64,000 nucleotides of DNA from Nautilus pompilius (GCA_018389105.1 JACATO010000926.1:561501-625500); one strand, 5' to 3'. Positions 1 through 13,079 are shown, numbered from the stretch's first letter. Numbers and translations: made by a program. Notes: generated from the sequence alone by a model not told the origin.

Positions 1-150
1 AAAATAGATGTAGATCAATGATATCAAATCAAAGTCTGAAAGCTGTACTGAAAATGGCTACGGCAGAGAGAAAGCTTGATACTTATAAACTTCTGAAAAC
101 CAAACAAAAACAATTTTACATTAAATATATATTTTCTGGATAAAGCCTAA

Positions 151-1399
151 CTATTGATCACAAGTAATAAATTTGCTTAAGTTCATAGCAATGCACAGGA
201 TATGTTTCTGGCCCTCATTATGATGGTCATGTAGAAAGTCTGGCCCATCACTTAAAAAGGTTGGAAACCTCTGTTCTAAATAAACAGGCCAGGACAAAAG
301 GTCAGTGATAAGTATGTGACCGAGAGGTTTAACACAAAACGTGAATCCAATGTTGAAAAACAGTGCTGAAAGATGTGCGCTTAATAACAGAAAACGGGAA
401 AGACCGCTATCAACAATCAAAGGTCTTCTTGCTATCAAGAAAGAATGGCACTGGAAACATCAAAATCATTTATCAGTGCAGCAATATTCTAGGTTAAGTA
501 TACGATGCTCATAATCCAGTGACCTGGAATGGAACAAGTTTGGCCCTCATTAAGGTGGTGGCACGGCCAGCTGTAAGCGTGCAACAGGCAAGAAAAGACA
601 ATTTTATAATTGGTGTAAAGGAAGGAAATAGGGTACTAAGTCATTCTGATCTTTCTCAGGAGACAATGCAAAGAATGCCATAAATCTGATTTACCAAAAA
701 GTCTTTACCAACAACGAGCTAAAATGAGTGTTAAAATCTAGCAAGTAATCAACTTAAAACCAGAGAATTAATGGTAAACAGAAACTGAATTGAAGAGAAC
801 CACACTTTTCTATACTGTCTGGTGCTAATATACTGCCTGAAGAAGTTAACCCTAACCCTCAAGCATGCCCTCAGGCAAATGTCTGACTCATCAGCACAAT
901 CAACACATCTTTGCTTTGTTTCTCGCTAGCCAAAGGCCACTGAGCACATGAATAGATTCGTGAACCCTCATAATCCAAAATATTGCATGCCTGAAGCTGC
1001 TGTTGAAAGTGATCATCACATAGCATTACAGTAGCTGCTCTCAAGTTCATTCTGCCTCCTTCGCCTGTAAGCTTTTGAAACAAAACACAGTCATGTGGAA
1101 ATTTTATATGTAAATTTCCCTCCACCTATTGAGCATACAAACTGGAAAAAACCTGTTTTCTTTTGTTGCCAGTAATGCCAAACCTTGGCAAAAGTGACAT
1201 GAAACAAGGGATTTCCTAGCAGAGCAACATTAAATATCTGATAATTGGGACAACCAAGTTTGACCCAGTTGGCATCATCTAGTGTCAACCTGACTGGGCT
1301 GTGATCACTGTATATACCTTGAAAATATGATACAAAGTCATGTAGCTTGTTTCTGTGTTCAGGACAGTCAAGAAGGGATCTGGAAAATCCTGATAGCAA
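151..1399 (-). pseudogene. Degraded L1-like LINE ORF2 relic (endonuclease end, linker, possible RT start)
   Basis: Three broken minus-strand reading stretches lie in the order expected of an APE-type LINE. At about 1260-1399 YSDHSPVRLTLDD resembles the C-terminal SDHxPV motif of the endonuclease, followed by a segment ending near 1100 with FAKVWHYWQQKKTGFF, like the start of the endonuclease-RT linker. At about 1050-1125 MEGNLHIKFPHDCVLFQK resembles the linker EGDxNTKFFH. At 151-438 a fainter stretch could be the start of the RT fingers. Many stops and frameshifts separate them. Each match alone is weak; the shared order and strand are the main support. Confidence 0.4.
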
Positions 1400-1673
1400 A
1401 CCTCATGAAAAGTGCCTGACCACCTGCTGCAACATCTAAAGGGCAAGGAGAAGAAAGCAATACAACACCAAATTTCACAAAGAATGACATGGACTGATTT
1501 GATACTCACAAACACATCAATCCATACCCAGTTTAAAGATTAAATCACCTTCCAAACACAACTTTTCCATGCCAACATGGTTGGTGGCGAAAAGAAGAAT
1601 AAAAGATGATCAAGCGAAATATAGACCAGTCTTCACTAAGGGGCATGAGCAGACGTAGGTAAGTAGGTAGATG

Positions 1674-1697
1674 TGTGTGTGTGTGTGTGTGTGTGTA
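1674..1697. repeat. (GT)n microsatellite
   Basis: About 12 uninterrupted GT units. Confidence 0.9.
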
Positions 1698-1699
1698 CA

Positions 1700-3458
1700 G
1701 AAGCCAGCTGAAACAGCATCTTATCTGCACTAAATCAAGAGATGACACATCTTCTGTAGGAACCTAACAAAAATCTCTGTCAGAGGTATCCTCACTGTAG
1801 TCTGTCAAAGGCTGTAGAAACAGTAACAGGCAGTTCAGTAATAGCAACTGCCTGCAGTTGCAGTCAGTGATGCCAAAAAATACCCTCCTCTTTACCCAAC
1901 AGGCACTTGTCCCTGCAGAGACACTTGATGGTCAGATTGTCAACAGCTTGACAAATACAACAAAGCTGCCTATGGAACCTTAAGGGAAATATAAATCATG
2001 CAAATAGTTTGCAGGCAGAAACTTCTCCAGTTTTCCCCACACAAACCACCACATAGTAATTTCTTAAAGATCTTGCTAAAGTTGAAATGCTCCCTTCCAA
2101 AATTGATCACGTAAACATGTGGAAAAATTATGCCATCACCTCAGACTTCTGCTGGACTCCTCACCTTCATGAGCATCTGCTTTTTGTCACACTGATAAGT
2201 TACTAATGGCTGATCCTAAATGATTCTCAGTATATTCTCTTTACAAGAGTTAAATTCTACACATACTTACAAATAGAGATTAGCAGAAAAGATCAGGACC
2301 CATTCCAAAAAGAATCTTTAAGGGCCATATAAGTAATGGCTTTTATTACCCACCTTTCACTTTCAAACCGTAACCCTTGGAGGCATCTCAATGGCAGCAA
2401 CATCCACAATTTACTAAAGGCTGAAGAACAGCAGCAAATTTGGTCTTCCATGCTAAGAATGAACTACTAACCTGTGATACAATGAAGAAAATCACAAATC
2501 ACTGACCTACAGCAACCTCATGAAAAACAAGCCTGTGCAAGAAAATAAGAAAAATGATTTAAACCTCATAAGCAAGCAACTAAGATAAATTTTAATTTTC
2601 CAGTCATCCTTATGATGTTAGGAATCAAAACAAAAAGAAAAAAAAGTGAAGATGGAATGGAAATAAAGCCACAATATCTAGGTAGTCAGCTTTAACTCAG
2701 ATATGTCCATTCTATCTATCTGGTAGCAAGACTCTATGACAATCTTTTCTTTTTTAAAGAACAAACCCCCAGTTAAACATCCTATTGTTTTTGGATCTAC
2801 TTGGCCCAGCAGTGGCTATCACCAATCATAAAAGTTTGAAGATTTAAAAAAAAAATCTTTTGATATTTTGTGGCTTTTCCTAGTTTACAGTCATGAACAC
2901 AATGAGAAACAAACAAATTTCACAACTCATTTGGTTTTTGTACACAAAGTCCTGAAACAACAGATATAACCAAAATCTCAATTCAGTAGGAGGGTTTATC
3001 ACTTTATATAAAATTTATCATAAGATTAAAGATATTATATATTTTTTTCTAACAGAGAATTAAAACTACAATTTTAAAATTTGCTAAATCAAATTTCTAT
3101 TTCTTAAGATTTAAATAAAAAACTAGTGCCAGTAGGATGGTAATTATTATTATTTTTTAAGAAATTATTTAGTTGAATAGCTTGTACAAAACAAAAATAA
3201 TAAGGATCAAATATATTAGATCAGAATTTAAAATGAAGATGTCTTTAGACCATTTGTTCTAAATGTTTCCAAAATTTACATTTACTTGAGTAATAATTTT
3301 AGTTTTGAATCCATAGTAATCTTTAGACCATATGGCTAAAAGCAAATTTGCATATAATCTTGATACTGGAGAAAATTGAGAATGATTTTAAATTGCTGTT
3401 AACCAGTGCATCCAAAGAAATCAGTGACAATACGCAACATTACGGCAATAAACTATCA
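1700..3458. other. AT-rich CpG-poor DNA, no gene seen
   Basis: No reading frame with family resemblance, no RNA gene and no ordered repeat was found. It probably belongs to an intron or the downstream part of the HECTD3-like transcription unit. Confidence 0.4.
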
Positions 3459-3839
3459 CTACTGATCATGTGTAGCAGAAAAAGAGAATTCATCACTGAA
3501 CAATATTGTTAACTGTTGTATCTGAAACCAATGCTGTTGACACCATTGGAGCAGAGTTTGCTTATGTACCAAAGTCAGAATAGCACCACACTCCTGCAAG
3601 TGCTGTAGCCATGTGAAGCAATCTTGGACCCATGTCACGTGAGGTTGGCATGATCTTGTTCTATCTTTGGAAGAATTACAGAAAATGTGACAAAGCTGCC
3701 AGGTACCTGAGCTTTGTATAGTTACAACAAGAATGTTTATCCAATGGCCACACATGCTGTACATAATGCTGCTAGTGATGCCAATAAAGTAAAAGGAGAA
3801 AAATTTACCAAGATTAATGCTTTTCATTGGAATCAACAA
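3459..3839 (-). pseudogene. Tc1-like transposase relic (middle segment)
   Basis: A 126-codon open stretch has at its C-terminal end LVHKQTLLQWCQQHWF followed by ILFSDEFSFSATHD. This matches the Tc1 pattern of an RLxWCxxH segment followed by VLFSDExxF, which holds the first catalytic aspartate of the DDE triad. The N-terminal two thirds look out of frame, and the rest of the transposase downstream is not recognisable. It lies on the coding strand of the HECTD3-like gene, in its intronic or downstream DNA. Confidence 0.6.
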
Positions 3840-4548
3840 TACAAATAGTTTTATTTTAGAGAATAGCTCATTTTCATTAGTCTACCATTTCAAGTGTAAA
3901 ATAATTGAATAATAAAGTGATTAAAATATCTTTACAATTATTCTTGTGAAGAGCAGTATAAATTATAAAAATGAGCATGCATTGTGTAGCAGAACTAATT
4001 AAATGTTAGCAGTTAAACTGGCACCAGGACAAAATACTATATAGTAAAAGCAGATTTCTATTGCACTAAATAAGATATATAGCTCAACAACAGCCCCAGG
4101 TGCAGTCCACAATAAAAGTGGAAGATGACAACAACAAAACAACTATAAGGAAGTCTAAAACGAACTGCTTCTCTAACAACACATTAGCAGCTGACTACAA
4201 TTTTACTACACAGAGCTCTGTCTAAAAGATAAATAGAAGGTGACTGCTTGCAAGTTTCTTCAAAGACATTGGAATAAGAAAACAGGTTAACTGGGCAAGG
4301 AACCATCAAGATTATCTAATTCAAAACAATAGTAAAAAGGAAAAAAAATATGTCAGATGAGCTAATTTGAAACTTTTGCTCAATGAAAATGCAGCAGGTC
4401 TGAAGAAAGATTCATTGGGGATTGTAATGCATAGTTAAGCAACAAGGTAGTAGTATGGCAGTGTTTCAGTATATCTTAAGTTGGAAAGTTTATCTAAATC
4501 AATGTAATTCTTACAAACAAAAAGTGCCAAGGAAATGCTAAAAATGAA

Positions 4549-4626
4549 GAATTGGCTACCTCAAACTCTCATCTTAAGCCTGTTGAGTTTGTCTGGAATA
4601 AACTTGCTTAAAGAGTTACAGTAGGG
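4549..4626 (+). pseudogene. Possible Tc1/mariner transposase scrap around the third catalytic residue
   Basis: One frame reads SHLKPVEFVWNKLA, then a stop, then RVTV. This resembles the SPDLNPIExxWxxLxxRV motif holding the third acidic residue of Tc1-type DDE transposases. Only about 26 codons are recognisable, with no support on either side, so chance cannot be excluded. It is on the strand opposite to the relic at 3459-3839, so it would be a separate insertion. Confidence 0.3.
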
Positions 4627-4629
4627 AAT

Positions 4630-6060
4630 CAACTTTTTTTTATTTTGGAATGATTCAAGTGAGAAATACTGAGAAATACATTTGTTGACTTTCCAATACT
4701 TGACAAAATTAATAGATCAGATGTCAATAAAAATATTAAAAACAGGCATCAAGAAAAACAGGAATACTTTTTAATGAAAACAGTAGTGTGATTAAAGTTT
4801 ATATGTAACGGTCATATTCCAAAGCATTAATAAATTATTATACTTTAACTATGAGATATTTCATTGGTGAGTTCACAATTATGGCAATCTGTGTATATCA
4901 TTTAGTGAAGCAACTAAATTATAATGGCTGAATACATTTATGCAGCTTAATGATGAGAAGGCATGAAAACCATTAAATTCTACTCAATTCTGACCATATT
5001 TAGGTTTGGCCTTAGAAATTCCCAGTAGACATGCATTGCCATTACCAGAATACAGGTACCCTATCTAGTTCCTATTTTTACTTCCCCTACCGATCAGCCC
5101 ACCCACCTTGAATAGAAAAACAAATAGGGCTATAAACATTATACGAGAAATCCACTCTCTAACATTTTCAAGGTACAACCATTGCTCAAATGCTACTTCA
5201 CTATAGGCTTCAAGTGGTAACACCAGAGTCAGACAGCAACAGCAGCCAAGACTTGATTCAATAAAGGACAACTCTGTTTTCGCCAGGCTCCATGTTTGTT
5301 TAAATGTGAACTTATGATGTGGCAAAGCAACAACAGTTTCAATATATAAAATCACTATTAAATATCAAATAAACATTTATAATTTCATTCTTTGGAAGAA
5401 CTTCCAATTCTGTAAGGTATTGTAAGTTCAATTTTTAATTACCAGCCGTATTTGATCTGACATTTATCATCTAAATTCATCTCAGAGAGATACACTTTTT
5501 GAATAGGCAGACAATTAATACCTTAAGCCAACAATGCTGTTCTAAGATTTAACACTTTGAGATGATTCATGTGATTTTACATACAAAGTAATCTGTATGC
5601 GAAACGAAAATAGTGTTTACGGTGTCCAGCTAGATTATACTTATCGGACAGAATGTAATAATAATAATTCATAGTCTGAAATAGCAATTTGTGTAAAGGC
5701 TAGTTTCTGGTATGCTTGCTTGCTTTATTTATGCTTGTATCAATAAGTAAATCTTTTCTAAAATATATGTAAACTTTAAATAAATTGAATACTACACGCA
5801 TAATGAGAAATTCAGAGTATTAAATAAGTTATTGAATAAAACCGGCTAAATAAGTATAAGATAGATAGGATAGTGAAGGCTCTTTGAATATGCAAACATT
5901 AGTATAAATTTGCCTACCACAAAAGATTTTGATTTGCTATTTTTAAGGAATCTCTCTCTTAATCCAGGTTTTGACTTCAGTTGTTAATGCTAGGTTTGTA
6001 AATAATGCCCTGGGAACGTTTCAAGCTTGGAGATCTCAATATCATATTACACTGGTTTAA
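4630..6060. other. AT-rich CpG-poor DNA, no gene seen
   Basis: Both strands were scanned for a DOC/HECT exon continuing the HECTD3-like gene and none was found. A 96-codon minus-strand frame at 5065-5355 has no recognisable motif. Confidence 0.4.
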
Positions 6061-6087
6061 AATTCAGAATATCAACTATCAGCCAAT

Positions 6088-6450
6088 ATGGACAGCATTA
6101 TGAAGAGAAGCTTTCATTGGCCCAGACAACAACATGCAGCTATGAAAAAATAATTAGCTCCAGTCATAGAACCACCCCATGAGTGCAGAAACTGCTCAGA
6201 AGAATACAAGGCCTACAGATAAACAGCTGCTTTATATCATAGGTCACACATAGATCAATCTGGCACTAGATCATCAGCTGAAAGAATCAGAGAGAACAGT
6301 ATGATTGAATATTCCAGATATGTGATGTTAGCATTATGATAGGGCCACAAGTAACCAAGCATCTCATGCTGCTGCTGTTCTTCAAAACAGGACCCCATTC
6401 CAGATGGTAGTCATTTTCCACTGACCCACCCTCTCACACGGTTGAACCAC
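6088..6450 (+). pseudogene. Possible LINE ORF C-terminal relic with Cys/His cluster
   Basis: One frame runs about 65 codons with two stops from DSIMKRSFHWPRQQ to ECRNCSEEYKAY and ALYHRSHIDQSGT. The CxxC followed by HxxxH resembles the zinc knuckle at the end of some LINE polyproteins, where RSHI follows the histidine pair. The spacing between the Cys and His pairs (14) is two longer than the usual 12. No reverse transcriptase segment is seen next to it. Confidence 0.22.
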
Positions 6451-6623
6451 ACTACCAGATGACTGACGGACTGATGTGTTAAGGAATTTTAAGTACCATT
6501 TGTAGAAAATGCTAATTTAACACTAACTTGTGTTTTGAGTCTTTCAACAGATAGAAATTTTAAATAAAAAGGAGAAAAATTTTATTCCCTGTGTTTAGTA
6601 ACCGTGAACATGACTAAATTTAC

Positions 6624-6706
6624 CTTGCCTAATTTTTACCATAATCATTGGAAAGTGTTCTGTCATGTATTCCAGCACACAGATGTCTTTCACACTATTT
6701 ACTGGC
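6624..6706 (-). CDS. HECTD3: HECTD3-like exon 6 (DOC domain), last exon recognised
   Basis: Acceptor CTTTTTCCAG, donor CAAG|GTAAAT. 83 bases. It completes the arginine codon, encodes KDICVLEYMTEHFP and MIMVKIRQ, and leaves one base (G) for the next exon. The DOC domain should continue with an ECxDDGIDVxLxG-like segment; this was sought by eye on the minus strand of 1-6600 and not found. Confidence 0.84.
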
Positions 6707-9700
6707 CTGGAAAAAGAAAAAAGTAAAAAAATACTTAAATTAGTATTATGGAGCAGCCACACACCATCAGTGGTCATACAGAAAATGCAACACTTTATAA
6801 CATCACAATATCAGACAACCAGTTGTGAATGTGAATATAAAATCATATAGAAATATTTTTTAATTTTTATATTTTGCTAAAAATTATTTCAAAATACCTA
6901 CAAGAAGAAACCATTTGAAGTGGCGAAAACCAAGATAGTTGCTTTGAAAGATGTAGAATAAGGTCGGGAGTGGCTGTCAAGAAAATGCTAGCAAAGTGAA
7001 GCTCCACAGAAAGAGAGGTTACAAGCACAAAATCTGACAGTAGCAGACAGCAAAAGTTTTAACCCTATACAAATAGAGACAATTTATACAAGAGAGCATG
7101 TCATGGCTAACAAACTAAATAGAGTTGCTGCTGCAAATGAAATAAGACTAAAGCAAGGAATCCACAACACCAAGCTAATGCAAAGTCTATGTGAACAGGA
7201 CAGAGTTTAGAAGAGTCTGGCTTCAACAGAATATCATGCAACGAAAAAAGATTCATAGTGTGGTAGTGAATCTACAAATATCGGGAAAGTTATCACTCAC
7301 TATCTCAAGAAAACAGATGGCATAATGAGCAAATAGCAAAATATACCAACCCATCTCGAGTGGGACAGCTGGGGAAAGGCAAGCCACTATTTATTCTGCT
7401 TGTACCTATCTCATAAAAAAACAAAAAAACAATGAGTAGTCCTTATTCCAACCGATGCAATACAGAAGAAAATATATAGCAAATGAGTAAAGGTAGCACT
7501 GTGCCTGGCATTGAAACCATGTATGGCAATGAGGAATTGTTTTACCAGCAAGATGGAGTTCTCCAACATTTTCATTGAGATACATGTACATTTTTGGATG
7601 AACAGTGCTGGAAGGAGGATGGGATGATGCAAACCAGTCAAATACCTGCCACACACACACTAGATCTCTCACCACCAGATTTTGTCCTGTAGGATGCATT
7701 TAAGCCAAGTTGAATGCCACAAAAACAGCTACCATCTCCAAACTCCAATGAAGAATTGTTGATATTTCAATAGATAATCCTGTGAAATCATGCTGTTGTA
7801 TGTTACTCTATTGTCAGATGCTGATGGCAGATATTTTGAATACCTATTGTAGTATATTGTTTGAGGTGTTTGATGTATAAAGCAAAAATTCTATCTAGCA
7901 ATATGTCTTTGTTTACTAGGTTATAGAAGTGTATATAGAACACAATGTATATATGGTGTACTGTATATTTATTTTCTTTTTTCAAGATGTAATTCTATAA
8001 TATACTAATGTAAACTGATATAAACAGTGAATACATCAAACCAGAAATTTAGTCTAAATCCAAAAAAATTTTAAATAATAAAAAATACAAATACCTTTCC
8101 AAATTCACACTATTTAACTCTTTCATGTTAAACTCTTCTCCACCATGAACAACAACTTTGGAAGGCAAGTAAATATCATCAGCCCCAGACAAAGTAAGAA
8201 ACAGTTTTCTATATATAAAAAGAAAACAGATTATTTTGTGATTAAACAGCTGTCTTTTAACATCAAATAATAGATTGTCTTTTTAAAAAAAAAATGCTAT
8301 GCAATTTCTTTTTTTTCTTCATATGAAGAAAAAAAGCAAACCAGGATGTAATCTGGTGACATACATACCATTGCTTATATGAAATACTTCACAATATTAA
8401 ATCAATGGAGACAGTTAATCTTGGTAAATAGGATCCTGGGCCATAATGCTGTGAACACGGTATTAGTTTCTGCCTGACCCTCTTTTATAATGAATTGTTT
8501 TAGTCCATAACACATGCATCAAAACCGTTTTCATAGCATGAGTGGCACATGATTTAACTCAGAACACACTATGGAATGGGATAGTTCTGATATTTTTAAA
8601 AATTTGCACTACCTAACTTTTTATTATAGGCCATGCATTTCCAGCTACTACAAAAGATAAAAAGAATTAGAAATAATGGACTAGGACATGAAAAAAATGC
8701 AGAATATTAGTATAAATTCATGGGTTGTCCATAAAAAGAGAGAGAGAGAGGTGGTTAGGGTTATTGGATGAATTCAGCATAAATGCCCTATTTTTTTTTC
8801 TTCATTTTATTTAGGGATGAAAGGAAAATTAAAGATTTATAAGATTCAAGAAAAAAATATTTGAGAGATTTGATAGAAATTTTTAAAAATTTTTTTATTA
8901 ATTTTGAATATGTTATTCACAATTTTCTTCACCATTTAATGAAAAATGGTAAAGAATAAATATATAGCTGATTTAAATTGTCTACAATGATTAAAATCAG
9001 AAAATCTTTTGAATTACAGTATTGTGGAATAAAATTCCAATATTAGTTATTAATGGTGAGAGTTAAACTATACTGATAGATATTTCTTTATACTTTGGGT
9101 CTTTTATAACCACCAACCACAACTTCCTGTCACATTCTTAAAAAATCTTTCCACCATTTTCAAAGCAAACTAAGGTGTAATTTTTCTGCCAGAATAAACA
9201 CCACCCATGTACTGTTTAGCAGTATACAAATATACTTCCCATAAAATCAGTCCCATGACAGCCAAGTCACCTTCAAAGGAAAATACTCTGAATGATTGCA
9301 GAGTTTCATTTGTTTGATATTATAACCCGACTGTTGTTATTTTTGTATTACTTGATGTTTATAAATGCATATATTCACACTGGTTAATAAGTAACTGGCT
9401 TTACTTGATTATTGTTCCCTTTTTCATCCTTAGTTTTATCCAGTGTTGCCCCTGACCTCCTTCACTCTCCCAGGTGGTGTCAGGATCATCATCAGTGAGA
9501 TTCAAAGGACCAGCTTCTTCCTGAAAAAGTTACAAGTAGTTAGGGTTGACAGACTGTATACCCAACACATTTTAAAAGATATGGGAGGCAAACGTTTTTT
9601 AGCCTATGTCTACATGTCTACTACTAATTGTATTTTCCACTAGAGCAAAAAAATACTGACAGCTTAAAGATTAACAAAAGCAGTGTAAAATTTAAAATAA

Positions 9701-12700
9701 CAATTACTTTTAAGCACTCAGCACAAAATTCAATTTCTATCCCTAAGCAATTATATGGTTTGCAATTAAAACAGTTTACTTTTTAAAGCATTCAACATTC
9801 TTTAGTATTTCTTAATGTTTATTTATATAAGCAAAGATGCATGTTGTCATTTAAAACAACATGAATTACTGTACAACTTATATTTATAAATATATCTAAA
9901 CTATATACAAATTTCAATGCAAAATCCCCAACAAACAGGTATAATTAATTTGTGTTTATTAAATGCATTCTTAGTCTCCATTAAGAATCATCTAACATCT
10001 ATAATGAGAAAGCTGCATGGATAATGTAAATTAGGTCTTTAGTCTCTACCAGTAACCTTTATGTCTTCATGTACAATGGCATTTAACGTTGCAAAATGTA
10101 CATACACTGACACAGTAAGAGGAGACATCCACAGAATCAACATAATTGCGAAGATTTCCTAAATATTGGCCATCTTGAGAAACACTATCTGCCATCAAGT
10201 GCACCAATGCTTCATCATGTTCTAAAGTCCAGTTAGGCAACATCTCATGAAGCCGGTTCACTGCCTGACTCTCTGGTGGAACAATATTCACTTTTATCTT
10301 AAACTTCAGAGCAAAGTGATGTTCCACAAGGCTTTCCCAACTAAAAAATAAAATATTTATAAATACTGTAGACTCATACATAAACAAATAACATACTTAT
10401 AATAAAAATCTATTCAATATCAAAAGCTCTCTAAGACTATTAAATGTATTTCCCATTGTTTAAGCATATAAGTGTTTTCTTTTTTTTTTAATGTGTATTT
10501 TTATATGATCACTATATGGAAAGAAAATATCCTGAGAGAAACAGACTTTACAATTGAACAGCAAATTACAAATTCTAAAACAAAAGTATTATTCATGTTA
10601 AGTTAATATGAAAACTACCTTGCTGATTCTTTTTTATAATAATAAAGATATTATTAAAAATAAATGGACTATTTAAACTATTTATTTAATAAACCTTATC
10701 CAAATTGCTATTTGTGACTAAGAGGATTTTTCTATAGCAATATCTTTTTTTTTTCAATAACTAAAATGAACCTTGTAAAAGTACATAATAAAATCTTTAA
10801 AAATCTGATTACCTCTCCTGAATCACAAATGAATTCTTAAAATTCAGTATTAATGTTATCTTAAATAGTGGTATTACATATGTGATGAAATAGTCACTAA
10901 AATCTTTTTTCATACACTGAAAGAGCAGCTTTCTGTTGATTCTGAAACTCAATATAAATGTTTGATAAAAAATAATCATAAGAATTAACAAGTTGTATTA
11001 TGTAACTGCAAATTTTGTAAATTTTTTTCTCCTGGAAGAATTCAGCAATGTTTTGAATTCTGTGCTGTGTATACAAGAAAATCTAAACTTTTAAAATAAT
11101 CCCTAGATATTCATTAATTAGATGTATGATGAGAAAGGTTATTTAAGAGAGATTTTTTGTAACCCTAGGTTGGTCTATTTGAAACATTATGTAAATAAAT
11201 TTCTTTAATCATAGATTATTGACATGTGCAAATGGCTTATTAGCAGAGTTGATCATTTCAAAAAATGAGTAGAAACTTCTCACACTTGAATGCAGCAAAA
11301 GATTTTTGCATAAAGTAAAAGTATAGTCATTCATACGATAAATTTGAGTAATGCAATGACAAGATGAAGAAAAGAAAGAAATCTAATTTTTTCACAAATA
11401 CCTTGCTACTCCATGTTCTATATTACTGTATTTTCAGATACAGCATTATTTTGGCTTTATCTGACTATAAATTAAAAGATACTTTTCTTTTTATAGACTG
11501 ACTGATTTGTGATTAATACCTGGATATGTTCAGTAGCTTAACCCATTTTGAGTAACACTCAGCATCTGTTTTTACTGGTTCCACAATTGGCTGCTCCTCT
11601 GTTGTGCTATGTTTACTGTATAACAAAATCCAGCCATCACGCTTGACATCAATATACTTAGTTGACAGTTTGGGTCTTACCTAAAACCATAAGTATATCT
11701 ATTTTAATATTTAGTCATAAACATCAATAGCATTAAATGAGAAATTACAAAGCAGTAAATATTTTAAATAGGTAAACTGAAAATGCATAGTAAATTAAAA
11801 ATTTTGACACTTTGCTATTTTTATCTGTTGATAAGGAGAAGGAAAAAGAACAAATTATATTGTTTTTAGTATTTGGCATGAACAGTTAATGAAAAATATG
11901 GCCCGAAGGGAGAGAATTTCTTGCAAATCATAATACTTCTTAATCTGCAAAGACTAATATTTACATCCTTAATCAAAATCATTATAATACTTCCTTTCTG
12001 TATAAAATATAATATTCTGCCTTTTGTCATCTTTGTTTCCATGAATCTTTTGCTTAATGATTTATTATAAGTAATAAGAAAAATACAAAAATTTTAGGAT
12101 TAAAAAATAAATTGGGACTAGGCAACTTATTCATGGTAAATCAAAATCTAACACAAAGCATTTGAATGAAAACAATTTTCAGTGTAAACAGCAATAGAAA
12201 AAAACAAAAGCGATGAGATGAATGCATAGATCACAAAAGTTTCGAAAAGATTCAAAGTAAAGAGAAAATATTTTAATATGTTTTCAACTGATTTCAGTTG
12301 GAAAAAAACAACTGGTATCGTTTTACCCTCTTGCAAGGAAAGCGTCCCGTCCAATACGTATGGGAGCACATTACCGTAATTAATGATTCTATGGTTCACC
12401 AAACAACAAGATCTCCCTACTCTGTGCTAATTTCGCAATCTCTCCCATCGCTGTGTTTACTTCCGACCAAAGCTAGATTTAATATTCCAATCAATAATAA
12501 CCCCCCCTTTTTTTCTTTAAGTCGCAGTTCACACGCACTCCGCTGTTGTCTGTTAAAGGAGAAAGCGAAATGGCAAACAGCAGAGCGCCTGGTCCATCCT
12601 TCAAACAGGGAGCTGATTCAGGAGGAGGTCGATAGCTCGATCACTTAACGATAATCGATGAGGGGAAACGATCGCGGCGGGTCCTGCCTGAAGTCGGGCC

Positions 12701-13079
12701 ATCAACGCCTGGCTCGGCACACAACCCAGGCTTCGCGCATCACTTAGAAAAGTTGCCATTCATCTTTTGGTGTGTGTGTGGGGGGGGGTACCTTTCTGAC
12801 TTTTAACCACCTCCCCTGAGCATTGCAGAACTCCTCGCCGCTCGCCACCAGCCTGGACAGCACGAAGCTCCTCATCTCCCCGATCTTGTCGCTGGAGGTG
12901 TCCGGCGCCGAGTACATGTCGATGAAGGCATTGCCAGAGCACTTGAACTCCACCTCAGACGGGACGTAGCACACGGGCTCTGGAAGAGCCCTCCCTTCCT
13001 TGAGGCACTCTATACACTCCTTCAGACAGCGAATCCGCGCCAGGCGCTGCGTAATACCGTGGGAGGACGACGACAGCAT
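6624..13079 (-). CDS. HECTD3: HECTD3-like E3 ubiquitin ligase, N-terminal six exons (gene continues off the left edge)
   Basis: Joined exons (12792-13079, 11520-11680, 10106-10340, 9405-9520, 8095-8208, 6624-6706) give 332 codons plus one base without a stop. They match HECTD3 in order: an N-terminal segment with SGEEFCNAQGRWLKV, a DEAL/YVDSVDVSSY segment, then an APC10-like DOC domain from about residue 229 (TTWESEG, QHWIKLRMKKGTI, PSKVVVHGGEE, DICVLEYMTEHFPMIMVKI). HECTD3 is a cytoplasmic HECT-type E3; its DOC region is thought to bind substrates and the HECT domain carries the catalytic cysteine. Human HECTD3 is 861 residues, so the HECT half is missing here and should lie beyond base 1; no matching exon was found in 1-6600. 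Every intron is GT-AG and every phase agrees. Divergence from the human protein is considerable. The family call follows from remembered motifs, not a database search. Confidence 0.87.
7507..7767 (+). pseudogene. Mariner-like transposase relic
   Basis: A single frame with three stops over 87 codons reads ELFYQQDGVLQHFH, then FLDEQCWKEDG, then LDLSPPDFVL. This is the layout of mariner-type transposases: a QQDGAxxH segment with the second catalytic aspartate, a short spacer, and a SPDxxPxDFxLW segment. The third position is Asp in a DF context, as in the mariner branch, and not Glu as in Tc1. It lies in intron 6 or beyond of the HECTD3-like gene, antisense to it. Confidence 0.55.
8095..8208 (-). 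CDS. HECTD3: HECTD3-like exon 5 (DOC domain)
   Basis: Acceptor TATATAG, donor AAAG|GTATTTG. 114 bases. It completes a lysine codon, continues KLFLTLSGADD and contains LPSKVVVHGGEE, matching the DOC strand that in human HECTD3 reads MPKRVVVYGGEG. It ends with two bases of an arginine codon. Confidence 0.86.
9405..9520 (-). CDS. HECTD3: HECTD3-like exon 4 (start of DOC domain)
   Basis: Acceptor TTTTTCAG, donor AA|GTAAAG. 116 bases, phase 0 in, two bases out. It encodes DDDPDTTWESEGG followed by QHWIKLRMKKGTII, the signature of an APC10/DOC domain start, where a Trp-Glu-Ser-x-Gly segment is followed by His-Trp-[IV]. Confidence 0.87.
10106..10340 (-). CDS. HECTD3: HECTD3-like exon 3
   Basis: Acceptor TTTTTTAG, donor with consensus GTATGT. 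The 235 bases complete the split serine codon and end at a codon boundary. It encodes WESLVEHHFALKF, then PNWTLEHDEALVHLM and YVDSVDVSSY. The last two are close to the human HECTD3 segments around TWTYECDEDLIHF and YVESIDVSSY, and gave the identification of the gene. Confidence 0.88.
11520..11680 (-). CDS. HECTD3: HECTD3-like exon 2
   Basis: Bounded by acceptor TTTTAG and donor AG|GTATT. The 161 bases open in phase 0 and end with two bases of a serine codon. The product contains RDGWILLYSK, the counterpart of the HECTD3 EGWLLVC segment, and ends in KWVKLLNIS. No stop codon lies in the frame. Confidence 0.82.

Noticed and set aside
847-858. Telomere repeats (TTAACCCTAACCCT here, similar at 39184 and 13503)
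   Set aside because: Only one or two units at each place, far from an array.
5065-5355. Seventh exon of the HECTD3-like gene in the 96-codon minus frame
   Set aside because: Lacks the DDGIDVxLxG-type continuation of the DOC domain, and no acceptor fits the required phase.
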